Origin: Mermis nigrescens
Taxonomy: Eukaryota > Nematoda > Enoplea > Mermithida > Mermithidae
Direction of reading: 5' to 3'
Length of the DNA: 64,000 nucleotides
Assembly (NCBI GenBank): GCA_036768485.1
Contig: JAVLUZ010000056.1
Coordinates: forward strand, 6,769,508-6,833,507
Shown here piece by piece: positions 42,825 to 53,816 of this stretch. Under the pieces are notes generated by a model, which did no database searches, was not told where the DNA came from, and saw only the letters and a list, made by a program, of their open reading frames with translations. Made by a program: the position numbers and the translations under genes. Numbering within the stretch: the stretch's first letter is position 1; each line of letters starts with the position of its first letter.

Positions 42825-43755
42825 GTTTCGGAAAAAATTCGAAACGCAGTATCGAATTTTCCAAAACAAACGGCGGCTAGTGCGCCTCAATATAAGCAAT
42901 CGTATCCACGATCCTCACGGCCAGACGTTTCAATAAAACGAATAATGACGTAGGCACGTCATAAACACGAACATCGTGTATAAACGTCATGGTTAATTAT
43001 GGTCAACAACCATGCAATGGACTTTCGCAAGGTTTGATAACTTTTATCCACTCCTTCAGTCCTCGGGGTAGGAAAGAATTTTAAGATGAAATATTTTAGA
43101 TTGGGTTTGAACCCTTGTCCGTTAAAGAGTTGCGATATCTTAACAACAATATCGCTTTGATATTGAGCAAATAGGATTGTAAACACTAGATTGTAAAGCA
43201 CATTAGATCATAATGCAGAAGAAAATTGAGAGAAATGATGAAAAAATTAACACAACGCGATAAATGTCCGGGAATCCACATCCGGAAAACGAACTTCTGG
43301 CCGATGGGGCAACGATCGCATCCTCGTTTTGCTGATTTCGATTTGGGCAGAAATCTCCAAATCTTTATCCTCGTTTTTCTGATTTCGATTTGGGCAGAAA
43401 TCTCCAAATCTACGACATGCCTGCGTACTTTACGCGGCACTTGCTTACATTCACACATGGGCGTGGGTGGTGGGTGTGGTATGGGTGTTTGAAAGGTTTG
43501 GGGGTTTGAAGGGTTTGTGGGGTTTGGGGGGTTTGTATGAACCCCCTCAGAAGTCGAAATACCTCCTCAAAAATCAAAATACCTCCCCAAAAATAAAAAA
43601 TTTTGAAAAGGGGTTCCCAATCCCAGAAAAAAAAATTAATTTTTTGAGAATCGCTTCTCAAAAAAAAAATAGAATGAATTAAATTTGCGGCGTTGGATTA
43701 GGGAAGCTTATCTGCTTAGGAGCAGCTACTTCCTCCATTGCTGTGCAAAATTCAT
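42825..43755. other. Non-coding 3' part of the Ty3/gypsy element
   Basis: Between the pol stop and the polypurine tract. Holds a tandem duplication (GATTTCGATTTGGGCAGAAA with flanks, about 43336-43412). A truncated family A-like G-rich stretch (about 43455-43640) begins CACATGGGCGTGGG. No envelope-like ORF. Confidence 0.6.
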
Positions 43756-46700
43756 TCAAATTGGCTGGTTCGCGACTTTTATACTAAAATCGCTGACCAA
43801 CTGACTCCAAGACTTCCTCTTTGCTGTTGACAACTTGCTCAGCCATGGTTCAGCAAAAGGAGAAATGTCAGATAATGGGATTGTATGTGCGGTTTTAGAG
43901 CCATTTAATAAACGTACCGGCGCGCAGTCCCGTAATCTCTTCTCTCGGCCCGGTAAGTCCGAAAAACTTATGACTACAGCCGGAGCCAGAGGGCGATGTG
44001 GTAGCTTTACCAACACAAAATCGCCAGGGACATATGCGTGCTTTTCGGCAATTAAATCCGAATAAGGTAGTTTAGGCTCTGGAAGAAGTCTATTTCGATG
44101 AATGAGATGGCTAATTAAAGGATTATAGACATATACAATTTTTGCGGTTTCAGGCGTTGGTAGTGCCACGATTCTATACGGGCCTACGCGTTTAGGTGAT
44201 AATTTGCCAATTTCGGGATCTATCACCGAAGTATTATTAAGATAAACGATATCCGAAACAGCAAAATTATGTTCGGTGACGGTTTTATCGTATTGCGTTT
44301 TTTGTTGTTTACGTGCTTGTGATAGATTTTTAGAAGCTATTTCGTGCAAATCTTGCAACGTAAGCTTTAAATCTATGACATATTTTTCCGCAATTGGTGG
44401 TAAATTTGGATTTATAGTTAGATCATTTATGAGTAAAATATCGAGAGGAAATGCTGGTTCGCGACCATATAGCATTTCGAAAGGTGAGATATTTGTTGAT
44501 GCTTGCGGAGTCGCACGATACGCGAACAATGCAAATGACAAATATTGCTCCCAATCATACTCATTTCTTGCGCTTAATTTGGATAAACCATCAATGAGAG
44601 TTCGATTATAACGTTCAACGAGACCATCACACTGAGGGTGATATGGGGTCGTAAAGATTTTTTGAACGTTAAGTAATTTACAAACTTCCGAAATCAAGGC
44701 GGATGTAAAATTCGAACCCTGATCGGTTAAAAATCGTTTAGGAACTCCATAACGTGGAATGATTTCGTGCAATAAGAGTTTAGCTATAGTTGTAGCTTTT
44801 ATGTCGGAAACAGCAAAAGCTTCCACATATTTGGTAAAGTAATCCATGAAAACTACAATTTGGTCATTACCGGATGATGATCGCGGCATATGCAAACAGT
44901 CACATGCGATAAGTTCAAAAGGTGCAGACACCTCAATTGGTTGCATAGGAACAGATGTAGAATTTAACGCGACCTTGCGTTGCAAGCAAACATCACAATT
45001 CTTACACCAAGCGATCACATCATTTTCCATACGCGGCCACCAATAACGCATTTGTATGGCGGGCAAGATTTTACGCGATGAAAAATGAGCTCCAAAAATG
45101 GAATCATGAAATTCGGTCAAAATAAAACGACGTAGTGATTTGGGAATTACTAGCTGATGAACGACAGTAGGTGAACGCTTTGGTTGGAAACGACGAAAAA
45201 TGATATCGTTTACAAGAAAAAACTCGTCACGATATTTTTTCGTTGTTAAATCGTTCAATGCAATGCGAATTTTATGCAATTCGTCATCAGCACGCTGCTC
45301 TGCGAGTAATCGCGCAGGCGTTAGCATTTCAGCTTTTTCTGCTTCAGTAAGCTGAATGCGCTCACGAAAAGTAGGAGGTCGATTATTTGTAGGGTCAATG
45401 GGCGCATTAGGATTATCAGATGGTAAATCAGGAATATTATCGCGTGGTCGGTCAGGTGGGACCGATTCGTCCTCAGATTCAGAATCTTCTGAGTCTAAAT
45501 TTGCGATATTAACGATAGATTTTCGTTCGAGTTTATATTTATGTTCAGCATGATCATATTTAGGATGTCGTGATAATAGATCCGCTGCACAATTATATGC
45601 GCCAGGAACGTACACGATTTCATACTCATATTCCTGTAATTTGAGACCCCAACGACGTAATCGACTCGATGGGTCTTTTACATTCACAAGCCAAGTTAGT
45701 GCTTGGTGATCAGTTTCGACAATAAATTTTGTACCATATAAATAATGTCTATAATGTTTGATTGCCCAGACAACTGCTAACGCTTCTTTCTCCGAAGTAG
45801 CATAGTTACATTCGGCAGAATTTAGCACACGACTAGCGTAGCTAAGAATGAAGCGAGATTTCGAAGGTAAATGCTTTTGTGTTAAAATAGCACCTAACGC
45901 ATAGTTACTAGCGTCAGTTGTTAGAATAAATTGGTGTTCATCGTCGAATTTAGGTAGTTGCAATATTGGAGGCGAAGTAAATGCTTTTTTCAATAGTTCA
46001 AAAGCAGTTTGATGCTCACCAGTCCAGCAAAATTCAACATCTTTACGAAGAAGATGGAATAAAGGTTTAGCGATTTTAGCCAGATCTTTAACGAATTTTT
46101 TAAACCATTGGACTAAGCCAAGGAATTTTTGTAAAGATTTAACCGTTTTTGGAACGGGAAATGCGACTAAATCGGTGACTTTGGACATATCGGGAGCAAT
46201 GCCAAGCGAACTAATGCTATGGCCAAGGAATTTTACTTCGGCTTGAGCAAGATGACATTTATCAGGTTTAACCCGTAATTTTGCGCTTTGAAGTGCGATG
46301 AATACGTTTTGGAGATCTTGTAAATGTTCTTCAAATGTGCGCGAAAAAATGATTATATCATCGATATAAACAAGGCAAGATTTCCAATTGAGACCTGCGA
46401 GAACTAGTTCCATTAATCTCTGGAAATCTGCGGGCGCATTTTTTAATCCAAAAGGTAGCACTTCAAATTCATAATGACCAACAGGGCATATGAATGCGGT
46501 TTTTTCTCGAGATTTATCATCGAGTGGGATTTGCCAGTATCCAGATTTTAGATCTAATGTACTAAAATAAGCAACTGAGCCTAGCGTATCGAAATAATCA
46601 TCGAGCTGAGGCAGCGGATATACTTGCGTTTTAGTTACATCATTTAATCTGCGATAATCAACGACAGGTCTTAGGGAACCGTCCTTTTTTCCTATGAGGA

Positions 46701-46917
46701 ACAATGGACTAGCCCATGGACTGGTCGTGGGCCGAATGATTTTATCAGCAAGCATTTCGTTGATGATTTTCTGCATAGAATTTCGTCGAGAATGTTCGAC
46801 ACGATATGTTTTTCCAACCACTGGCGGATTATCCCCGGTATCAATATGATGTTTGACCAAGGGGTCCGGCCAAGAGGCTCGTTTTTTAAAGCGAAAATGG
46901 AATCGTATTTTAGGCAA
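43756..46917 (-). CDS. pol: Ty3/gypsy pol: reverse transcriptase, RNase H, integrase
   Basis: 1053 residues open. RT at about residues 20-240 with LDLKSGYWQ (121-129) and catalytic YIDD (184-187). RNase H starts with TTDASNYALGAIL near 330. Integrase has the HHCC zinc finger (H and H in FHDSIFGAHF, CKNCDVC) and DDE residues in ACDCLHMP, LTDQGSNF and GLVERYNR. The order RT-RNase H-integrase is Ty3/gypsy. No chromodomain seen. It copies the RNA and integrates the DNA. The ATG at 46917 is not the natural start: conserved residues before it continue in the protease frame. Confidence 0.95.
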   Translation of the reverse strand: MPKIRFHFRFKKRASWPDPLVKHHIDTGDNPPVVGKTYRVEHSRRNSMQKIINEMLADKIIRPTTSPWASPLFLIGKKDGSLRPVVDYRRLNDVTKTQVYPLPQLDDYFDTLGSVAYFSTLDLKSGYWQIPLDDKSREKTAFICPVGHYEFEVLPFGLKNAPADFQRLMELVLAGLNWKSCLVYIDDIIIFSRTFEEHLQDLQNVFIALQSAKLRVKPDKCHLAQAEVKFLGHSISSLGIAPDMSKVTDLVAFPVPKTVKSLQKFLGLVQWFKKFVKDLAKIAKPLFHLLRKDVEFCWTGEHQTAFELLKKAFTSPPILQLPKFDDEHQFILTTDASNYALGAILTQKHLPSKSRFILSYASRVLNSAECNYATSEKEALAVVWAIKHYRHYLYGTKFIVETDHQALTWLVNVKDPSSRLRRWGLKLQEYEYEIVYVPGAYNCAADLLSRHPKYDHAEHKYKLERKSIVNIANLDSEDSESEDESVPPDRPRDNIPDLPSDNPNAPIDPTNNRPPTFRERIQLTEAEKAEMLTPARLLAEQRADDELHKIRIALNDLTTKKYRDEFFLVNDIIFRRFQPKRSPTVVHQLVIPKSLRRFILTEFHDSIFGAHFSSRKILPAIQMRYWWPRMENDVIAWCKNCDVCLQRKVALNSTSVPMQPIEVSAPFELIACDCLHMPRSSSGNDQIVVFMDYFTKYVEAFAVSDIKATTIAKLLLHEIIPRYGVPKRFLTDQGSNFTSALISEVCKLLNVQKIFTTPYHPQCDGLVERYNRTLIDGLSKLSARNEYDWEQYLSFALFAYRATPQASTNISPFEMLYGREPAFPLDILLINDLTINPNLPPIAEKYVIDLKLTLQDLHEIASKNLSQARKQQKTQYDKTVTEHNFAVSDIVYLNNTSVIDPEIGKLSPKRVGPYRIVALPTPETAKIVYVYNPLISHLIHRNRLLPEPKLPYSDLIAEKHAYVPGDFVLVKLPHRPLAPAVVISFSDLPGREKRLRDCAPVRLLNGSKTAHTIPLSDISPFAEPWLSKLSTAKRKSWSQLVSDFSIKVANQPI

Positions 46918-48323
46918 AGTTCACGAATTTGTTGTTGTTGTTGCGAATTAACGGCAGAACCGTTTAACGCTTTATTTATTGACGAGAAAAGTTCTGGTGT
47001 CCTATCGTCTGAATTGGCGACATGAGACACAACTTCAACGTCAGTGATTAGTGAACCAATAATATCGCCAGAATCGATGCGAATTGGCGCTTTAGAGATA
47101 TTACATACACGAACAGGAAATATAGGTTGTGATGCATCGACTATAGAAGGTGCAACAAAAAGTGATGTTTTTTCCATGAAGTCGGAATTTGGTTCGAATA
47201 AAGCGATATCGAAATCGCAAGAACCATGACTTATATATCCTGGGGTTATTAATTCGTGTCGAGGTTGTATGATTACTGGCTCCGGTAGCGAAACATGAAC
47301 ACATACAACACCAGAAGTGGTCGTGTTGGCTTTCGCGCGAAGCTGAGTTTTTTCGGATGGTGATAAAAGTTTAACTTTTATGCCATTTAAAAATGCACAA
47401 CGCTCGATAGGATTAACCCACATTAGAGCGGATTCACAAAAATCAAATCCCAAGAGTATATCTTCCGGCAAATTATCTATAATAGATACTACCGTGGGAA
47501 TTGCATGATCAGCGATTGTGATAGTTATTTTTACTTTGTATCGCACAACTGCTGTGATTTCACCTATACCATGAACAACTTGAGAGATTTGTTTAGGTGG
47601 TAGATTAAAACCAAGTCGTAAAAATGCAGATGTGGTCATCATGGTGACCTGAGAACCCGTATCTATGAGCGCGGGAATATCTACACCATGAATATTAACG
47701 AGAATCGTGGGCAGATTCGTCCCAGCATGATTTACACTCGGAATATTCGAATCGATGGTTTTAATTGGAGGTGAATTTATTTGTTCATAGATCGCGAGAC
47801 GACGCTGTAAGCGTTCATACTCTTCGAGAAATTCTCGCGACGCAAATAAGTTAGAATGCGTGTTTGTTTCTAGCCTTTTTGCAGTAACTGTGTTTACATC
47901 ATTATGAGATGTAAGGGTTGGCTGTGGTGGGGGCGAATTTATGGTGGGTTGGCGATCAGCGGCATATGTAACATATGGGCGATCAGCAACATTATCAGTA
48001 CGATAATTCGAATTATAATATGTTGAGCGTTGTTCGTTAGGAAACTGAACATAAGGCTCGTTTTGTCGCAACTGGTGCGAATAACAATTATCGTAACGCG
48101 AATTTTGATAATTGGCACGCGAATTTTGTTGGTAATCGTTATGATTTTGCCAAAAATTCGATCGTGCTTGCCTTGAATCGAAGCGATTATCATTATTCGC
48201 ATAATTTGGTGAGCGATTTTGACTAGGGTTACAAAATCGAGATTGAGAATAATTTCGATTTTGAGAATTCGAACGCTGATGGCGAACAATATCAGCTGCG
48301 TAAAAGAACGCGACTGGCTGCAA
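46692..48323 (-). CDS. Ty3/gypsy protease region with gag C-terminal part
   Basis: An asparagine, arginine and tyrosine-rich stretch, then a retropepsin: active-site IDTGSQVT (DTG at about 47654-47662) and ILLGFDF downstream. It cleaves Gag-Pol. It overlaps pol by 226 bp in another frame. The conserved lead-in to RT is in this frame until about 46870, where a run of four C (46861-46866 region) marks the switch. The A AAA AAC heptamer just upstream looks like a slippery site, but see findings. Confidence 0.85.
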   Translation of the reverse strand: MQPVAFFYAADIVRHQRSNSQNRNYSQSRFCNPSQNRSPNYANNDNRFDSRQARSNFWQNHNDYQQNSRANYQNSRYDNCYSHQLRQNEPYVQFPNEQRSTYYNSNYRTDNVADRPYVTYAADRQPTINSPPPQPTLTSHNDVNTVTAKRLETNTHSNLFASREFLEEYERLQRRLAIYEQINSPPIKTIDSNIPSVNHAGTNLPTILVNIHGVDIPALIDTGSQVTMMTTSAFLRLGFNLPPKQISQVVHGIGEITAVVRYKVKITITIADHAIPTVVSIIDNLPEDILLGFDFCESALMWVNPIERCAFLNGIKVKLLSPSEKTQLRAKANTTTSGVVCVHVSLPEPVIIQPRHELITPGYISHGSCDFDIALFEPNSDFMEKTSLFVAPSIVDASQPIFPVRVCNISKAPIRIDSGDIIGSLITDVEVVSHVANSDDRTPELFSSINKALNGSAVNSQQQQQIRELCLKYDSIFALKNEPLGRTPWSNIILIPGIIRQWLEKHIVSNILDEILCRKSSTKCLLIKSFGPRPVHGLVHCSS

Positions 48324-48401
48324 TTGCGAGCCATAGAATTGTTTCTGTTATGGTCAGAATAATAATTATTATTAGATGTTTGTTGTCAGCTGACGCGTGA
48401 A

Positions 48402-48838
48402 ACATTCTTCGTAGACATGACCTGTGCGTTTGCAAAAGGTGCAATATTTACGAGAAGAGTTTTGTGGTTTCTCAACGCGTGACGCACGATAAGATGTATT
48501 CTGAAACGAGCGATCTGGCTGATTTTTGATTAGACGCACAAAATGTATCTTTGGGTATTGCGCCTCCTGTAGGGGCGGCTGTTACCGATACATGCGGCGT
48601 TAATGCTTTTTTATTCGCGTATTCGTTATTCGCGAACTCTAGCGTTTAAAGCGTTATCTAAGAATTCAGCTAGTGATGCTTTTGGCGCACGATGATACGC
48701 TTCTTTTGATATTTCAGGTAATAGGCCTTTTTTCAATTGATGACGAAGCAAATGATTGAAATGATCACAGTCGATTTCAAGATGCGGTTGCGCTTTTATC
48801 AATTGTTCACGAATCGCAAGATAAAATGCTTTAACCAA
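48402..48838 (-). pseudogene. Gag fragment with CCHC zinc knuckle, broken
   Basis: Open from 48838 (VKAFYLAIREQLIKAQ) to a TAA near 48625. A second TAA follows a few codons on, then in another frame comes a zinc knuckle CTFCKRTGHVYEEC (48402-48443), CX2CX4HX4C. The knuckle packages RNA. Continuous with the gag part at 51747-52024 before the LINE insertion. Confidence 0.8.
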
Positions 48839-48863
48839 TTCGTTGGGCTGCTGTTTACGTTCT

Positions 48864-51736
48864 AGTGATAGTGATAAAGGGGTGGGCGAAAGCCCTTCAC
48901 GCAGGCTAAGAAGCCCATTGTGTACCCCACTGGAAACTTTTGAGAGCTAGTCGCACAAACGTTTTGAGGCTTTAATAAACCCCAAAAGTTGAGCAGCGGG
49001 CTCCTGTAAAACTGCCGAGGGTTCAATATGTGGAGCATGGAAGAACCTAGCTCTCAACTTATCAAACCCAGGGCAGTGACAAAGGAAGTGGATAGAATCC
49101 TCTTCTGTGAGCAGACATTTAGCGCATTTGGGGTTGTCAGAAACCCCAATAGTACATAGGTGTCTGTTGAGGGACAGTGTCCAGTTAAGAGACCTATTAC
49201 TGTCTTAAGCAGCTTACGACCTAAGCTGATCAAGGAACTGGCTATTTTCTTGCATGGCCTCTCCATAAGGATCTGGCCTGACAACAAGTCTTTTGCTCAC
49301 TCCAATATTGAACATGTTGTTCCCTGACCCAGCTGTTGATGTCAGCCTTAGCAGCAGCTCTGGAGACAGCAACTACCGGTTCTGGGCCAACATGTTTACG
49401 TGCTGATCCCATTTTTGCAGCATGATCCGCAAATTCATTGCCCTCAATGCCGCAGTGACCTGGGACCCATAATAATTTGACATTGTTATACTGCGAGAGT
49501 TCTTGCAAAGCAAGAACACACTCGAGAACTAACTTTGAAGACACTTTTGGAGATAGAAGTGACTTCAGAGCAGATTGACTGTCAGAGCAAATAAAGATGT
49601 TCTCATTTCTGAGGGCCATCAATTCTCTGCTACGGCAGCATTGCAAAATAGCAAGTATTTCTGCCTGAAAGACAGTACACATACTGCCTAAGGTAAAATA
49701 CCGCATCTGTTTTAAGTTCTGGAAGTAGATGCCCGCGCCTGAGGTATTCACAAAGCGTGATCCATCAGTGTAGCAGACAATTCCAGGAGGCAAGAGAATA
49801 TCCACTCTAGATTTTTCCCAGTCATCCCTAGTGGGAAACTGAATGGTATAAAGTCTACCAAAAATAAATTTTGGTACCATGAAGTCACTTGGCATTTTGA
49901 GCACTGGCCTAATGGCCTTAGCCCAAACAGCATTGTGACCTACAACCTTACCTTTTGCATTCCAACTGCCAGCTATGTTTAGTCGATATGCCGCTGCCCT
50001 TGCACAACCTCTCCACAAAGATATGCAGGGAGGCAGGTCCAGCAAGACTTCCATGGCTGCAGTCGGTGTGGTGCACATGGCACTACAAATGCTGAGGCCG
50101 GCCATTCTATGTAAATGATTGCTGACATTTCACAGTAGACAAGTGTGCACGAGGCCACCAGATTAGTGCAGCATAGGTGATCATGGGTCTAATCACAGAC
50201 ACAAAAAGCCATCGCATGACTCGTGGTGATAGACCCCAGGATTTCCCTACAGCTCTACGACATTGCCAGAATGCATTAACAGCCTTCTGACATTTGACCT
50301 CTACATGATTGTGCCAGTTTAATTTTGGTCCAAAATAAGTCCCAAAATTTGACCTGGTTTGCACGTTGTAGTGGCATACCATAGAAAATTGGTGGTTTAA
50401 ACCCATCAAGTTTCCGTTTATGAGTGAATAGCACCATTTCGGTTTTCTGTGGGTTCACAGATAGACCATTATGGTGACACCACTGTTCCACCTTGGCTAA
50501 ACCACTTTCCATAAGTGAGGAAATGGTGTCAAGGAACCTTCCAGTAACAAGGATTGCCAAATCATCAGCATATCCTTGACTGTAGAGGCCAGACTTTTGC
50601 AAATTCTGCAAAGTTCGTCCACCACAAGGCACCACAGCAAAGGAGATAGTACACCTCCTTGTGGACAGCCTTTTGTGGTAGTAAGATCATGCTGTCTCCA
50701 TAAGAGTCAGTCATGATATGGCGAAATCTTAGCATAGCATCAATCCATTTAACAATGGTCTGATGTATGCCATGATTGGATGCTGCTTTGCAGATAGCAT
50801 TGAAGGTTGTATTGTCAAATGCCCTTCAATGTCCAGAAAAACGCCCAGTGTGAATTGTTTGTTGTCTAATGCCCGTTCAATTCTAGAAACTAGTTCATGA
50901 AGGGCCGTATCAACAGACTTTCCACACTGATACACATGTTGTGTAACATGTAAAGGATGTTCCAGCAAGGGACCATCTCTTATAAAGCGATCAATTAATC
51001 TTTCCATACACTTCAGTAAGAAGGAGGAAAGACTAATTGGTCTGAAGGATTTTGCCAGGTCATAGGAACTACGCCCTGGCTTAGGGATAAAGATGACCTT
51101 TACTTGCCGCCAGGCTATTGGAACATAGCCAAGTGCTAGGCATCTTCGATAAATATTCACTAGGTGTCTCACCAGCATGTCCAGTCCTTCCTGCAAAAGA
51201 GCTGGAAAAATGCCATCAACCCCTGGAGTCTTGTAGGGTTCGAAGGACTTTACAGCCCAGCGAACCTTATCAGGTGTTATCACCCTGCAGGCCAGAACTT
51301 GGTCACCAAAGCCAGAAAAACTGGTTGGGCCCAATGTGTCCGGATATGCCTCATTCCCAACTGCAAAGCTGCCAGGAAAGTGAGTGTCAAGAAGGTGAAG
51401 CAGGGTTTCCCTTTGGTTGAGTGTATACTGACCCGAAGGTAGTTTTAATGAGCCAACTTCACCTACTTGAGGTTTACATAAAATGCGGCGAAGCCTAGCA
51501 GCATCCGACATTTTTCCAATGTTGGAGCAGTAGTCCTGCCAGCACAATTGCTTTCTAATGCGTATAAGATGCTTATGCTCACTGTCGAACCTTGTGGTAA
51601 TCAGCCCAATCGGAAATTGATTGAGATAATTTCGCTTGATTCCAAGCTCTCCTACTTTTCTTACGGAGGTCTTGGAGCTCCCTATTCCACCAGGGATAGG
51701 TTTGCTCTTTTCCTCTGTAATGTGCAGGGAGTTCTC
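48864..51736 (-). mobile_element. LINE (I-clade-like, with RNase H), 5'-truncated, inserted in gag
   Basis: 2.87 kb on the minus strand. Flanks AGAGCGTAAA (51737-51746) and AGAACGTAAA (48854-48863) match at 9 of 10, a target duplication. The 3' end is a short TATCACTATCACT tail rather than poly-A. The N-terminal endonuclease is missing, so it is 5'-truncated, as is common for target-primed insertion. The 3' end shares sequence with the SINE at 55251. Confidence 0.9.
49054..51736 (-). pseudogene. LINE ORF2: reverse transcriptase and RNase H, frameshifted
   Basis: RT blocks: KTPGVDGIFPALLQ, WRQVKVIFIPKPG and SFRPISLSSFLLKCMERL (51736-50729), then YADD near 50580 in a second frame. The thumb follows to about 50110. 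RNase H (YTDGSRF, QAEILAI, SDSQSALKSL, WVPGHCGIEGNEFAD) lies at about 49380-49790. A C-terminal CxxC...HxxxC knuckle lies near 49085-49140 in yet another frame. RT plus a trailing RNase H fits the I-related clades. At least four frame breaks; not functional. Confidence 0.9.
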
Positions 51737-51746
51737 TTTACGCTCT

Positions 51747-52150
51747 AAAAAACGATCGAAAAGCGTTTCGGTGTCCAAAGGACAAAATTCCGCTATTAAC
51801 GCATACTTCGATTTCGTATAAGATTGTCTTATATCAGCAGATAACAAATGGAATAGACGCGAAGCGTAGGGGTCTAAAAATGATGACATGAATTTGACAC
51901 AAACCAATTTATCGATATCGTAAGTGTCAGCAAGCGATTCAAATTCTGTGAAAAATGCTCGTATATCTGATTTATCCGCATTAAAAAATTTTTTATTTGC
52001 GATAGCAATTTGCATTTGTTGCATGAAAGGTCCACGATTTAGAGTATCAGCAAGGTGTGACTTGCTGTGCTCAGAACCTGATGAGGAATCCGAATCGTGA
52101 CGGTGACGATGGCGATGACGTCGTGGACTATGTCTACTACGTGAATGATG
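51747..52150 (-). pseudogene. Gag central part
   Basis: From an RS-like, histidine and serine-rich stretch (about 52060-52150) through QQMQIAIANKKFFNADKSD to FDRFLERK at the LINE junction. It resembles a retrotransposon capsid domain; the ORF then runs into the LINE. Confidence 0.75.
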
Positions 52151-52184
52151 GCGACGTGGGCGATCATAACTACTCGAACTTTCA

Positions 52185-52796
52185 TCAGAAAATTTTACAC
52201 GACGCTCTCCTTGCGGATGACTCGGGTAATTGCATAGATGAATTTTGCTGATTATTAGGTTCGATATTTTCGCCAGACAAGTTAAGTTCTTGTGGCCGAA
52301 TTTCTATATTTGAAGAATGCAAAATAGAATTATTTGGCGGAATTTCGATATTCGAAGGATTCGAAACGAAATTATTTGGCGGTAATTCGACATTTGAAGA
52401 AAAATATTGCAGCGGAGGAGGGTTTAACCTCGGCTGCGAAGTCGAATTTAATGAATTAGGCACAAATGAAGGCGCATTTCGATTTAACGAAAGCAATGGC
52501 AGAGATAACGACTTCTGTGAAGTCGTAGGTAAATGTTCTGCATAATCCAAATTCTGAGATGGGTTAACTTCAATGCGTTTTGAAACTATTTGCGGCTTAA
52601 GTAGATTACTTAATTCCGCTCGAAGTTTACGCATTTCTTCCAAATTTTCCTCTTTATCTTGATTTACTTGTGAAGAAAGGTTCGAAAACTGCATACGTAT
52701 ACATTGCAGAGTCTCGAATATAAGTTGATTAGTAACAGTAGGCTCGGTGCAATTATTTTCGGTTTTTATGCTTAAGCCATTATCGCACTCTTTCAT
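52185..52796 (-). CDS. Gag N-terminal region (low-complexity)
   Basis: 203 residues with a coiled-coil-like stretch (VNQDKEENLEEMRKLRAEL) and repeats of SNIEIPPNN type. It ends in a stop at 52185, while the gag frame continues in a different phase, so a frameshift is likely near 52190. Confidence 0.65.
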   Translation of the reverse strand: MKECDNGLSIKTENNCTEPTVTNQLIFETLQCIRMQFSNLSSQVNQDKEENLEEMRKLRAELSNLLKPQIVSKRIEVNPSQNLDYAEHLPTTSQKSLSLPLLSLNRNAPSFVPNSLNSTSQPRLNPPPLQYFSSNVELPPNNFVSNPSNIEIPPNNSILHSSNIEIRPQELNLSGENIEPNNQQNSSMQLPESSARRASCKIF

Positions 52797-52915
52797 CGGA
52801 GGCTAATTTATGCGGCTCAGAACCAGGTTCCTGGTTATTTGACTTATTAAGGGTGTGCGTATTATTGATGATCGTATCATTATGTAAATTATCTCTAACA
52901 GGGTAAGCATAATTA

Positions 52916-53119
52916 TTAATGATCGATCAGCGCCTTGTTAAGTATATACTCGTCGTCAGAATGTGAAACACGCGAAGCATGTAACGACGAGGGTGATTTG
53001 TCATTATTAGTACTCGAATTAGAGTCAGCAAGTACGGTTTTTTGTTGACAAACCGAATTAGAAGGAGTCGAAGGCTTTTTCTTCACCGGAGACGTTTTTA
53101 AAATTTTCTTACCAGCCAT
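52916..53119 (-). CDS. Leader ORF of the Ty3/gypsy element
   Basis: 67 residues, lysine and serine-rich (AGKKILKTSPVKKKPS), first ATG after the leader. It may be the true gag start separated by a stop from the rest, or a short upstream ORF. Confidence 0.5.
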   Translation of the reverse strand: MAGKKILKTSPVKKKPSTPSNSVCQQKTVLADSNSSTNNDKSPSSLHASRVSHSDDEYILNKALIDH

Positions 53120-53383
53120 TTTTAGGTATGAAAACGTTTAAAAATGTAATGTTTGGTAATAGAAATTTGACAAAATCGGAATTTTGCGAAAAATGTTTCG
53201 AATTTAACCTTTTTTCGAGATCGAAAAAGGTATCTTCACATATATAGTATTCACTTACACTAGGTAAGCTGTAACTAACGTGAAAATATAAAGATATGTG
53301 TAAGACTAAGCGTGAGCAGCGTACAGCATGCGAGCTTAGAGCACATGTAGGCAAAAAACCTATGTGGCAAAATATATCGTCGA

Positions 53384-53580
53384 GGGAAAATGATGAGGAA
53401 TCGTCGCCTGAGGGTCGACGGAAATGGAAAGTTGTCGTCACCAGAGGGTCGACGGAAATGGAAAAATAATAGTGTCCTCGACACCTGCGTCGCCAGAGGG
53501 TCGACGTAAATGGAAAAATAATAGTGTCCTTGACACCTTCGTCGCCAGAGGGTCGACGGAAATGGAAAAATATGAAGGAC
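53384..53580. repeat. Minisatellite in the Ty3/gypsy leader
   Basis: Units containing CAGAGGGTCGACGGAAATGG with AATAATAGTGTCC repeat about four times at a period near 30 to 52 bp. Confidence 0.9.
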
Positions 53581-53804
53581 TTTGCCACGATACACAAAAG
53601 CTTTGACCACGAACGCTTACTTAAATGCGCACTGCCACGAACACGGTCGACACAATAACAGAGGTGAACGAAACGTTACACATGTTTAGATAGCCAAAAA
53701 TAATGATTTTTGGGTGTATAAATAGTTTTTAAGATGACTGACCAGGTCGGTTGTAGCTAGCAACCTCGAAGGGGGAAACTTCCAGTATAAATACAAAGGA
53801 TAAA

Positions 53805-53815
53805 TGGGACCTCCA
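53805..53815 (-). promoter_or_regulatory. Primer-binding site, tRNA-Gln type
   Basis: Minus-strand TGGAGGTCCCA begins one base after the 5' LTR. It is complementary to the 3' end TGGGACCTCCA, which I recall as that of metazoan tRNA-Gln. The sequence TATAAATACAAAGG occurs on both sides of it, a duplication of the LTR edge. Confidence 0.75.
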
Positions 53816-53816
53816 G

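Noticed and set aside
43456..43640. Complete family A MITE inside the Ty3 element
   Set aside because: Only the CACATGGGCGTGGG end and G-rich tract are present; the core and other end are missing and no target duplication was found.
53384..53580. CRISPR-like array
   Set aside because: Short tandem minisatellite in a eukaryotic retrotransposon leader; the units are contiguous, without unique spacers or cas genes.
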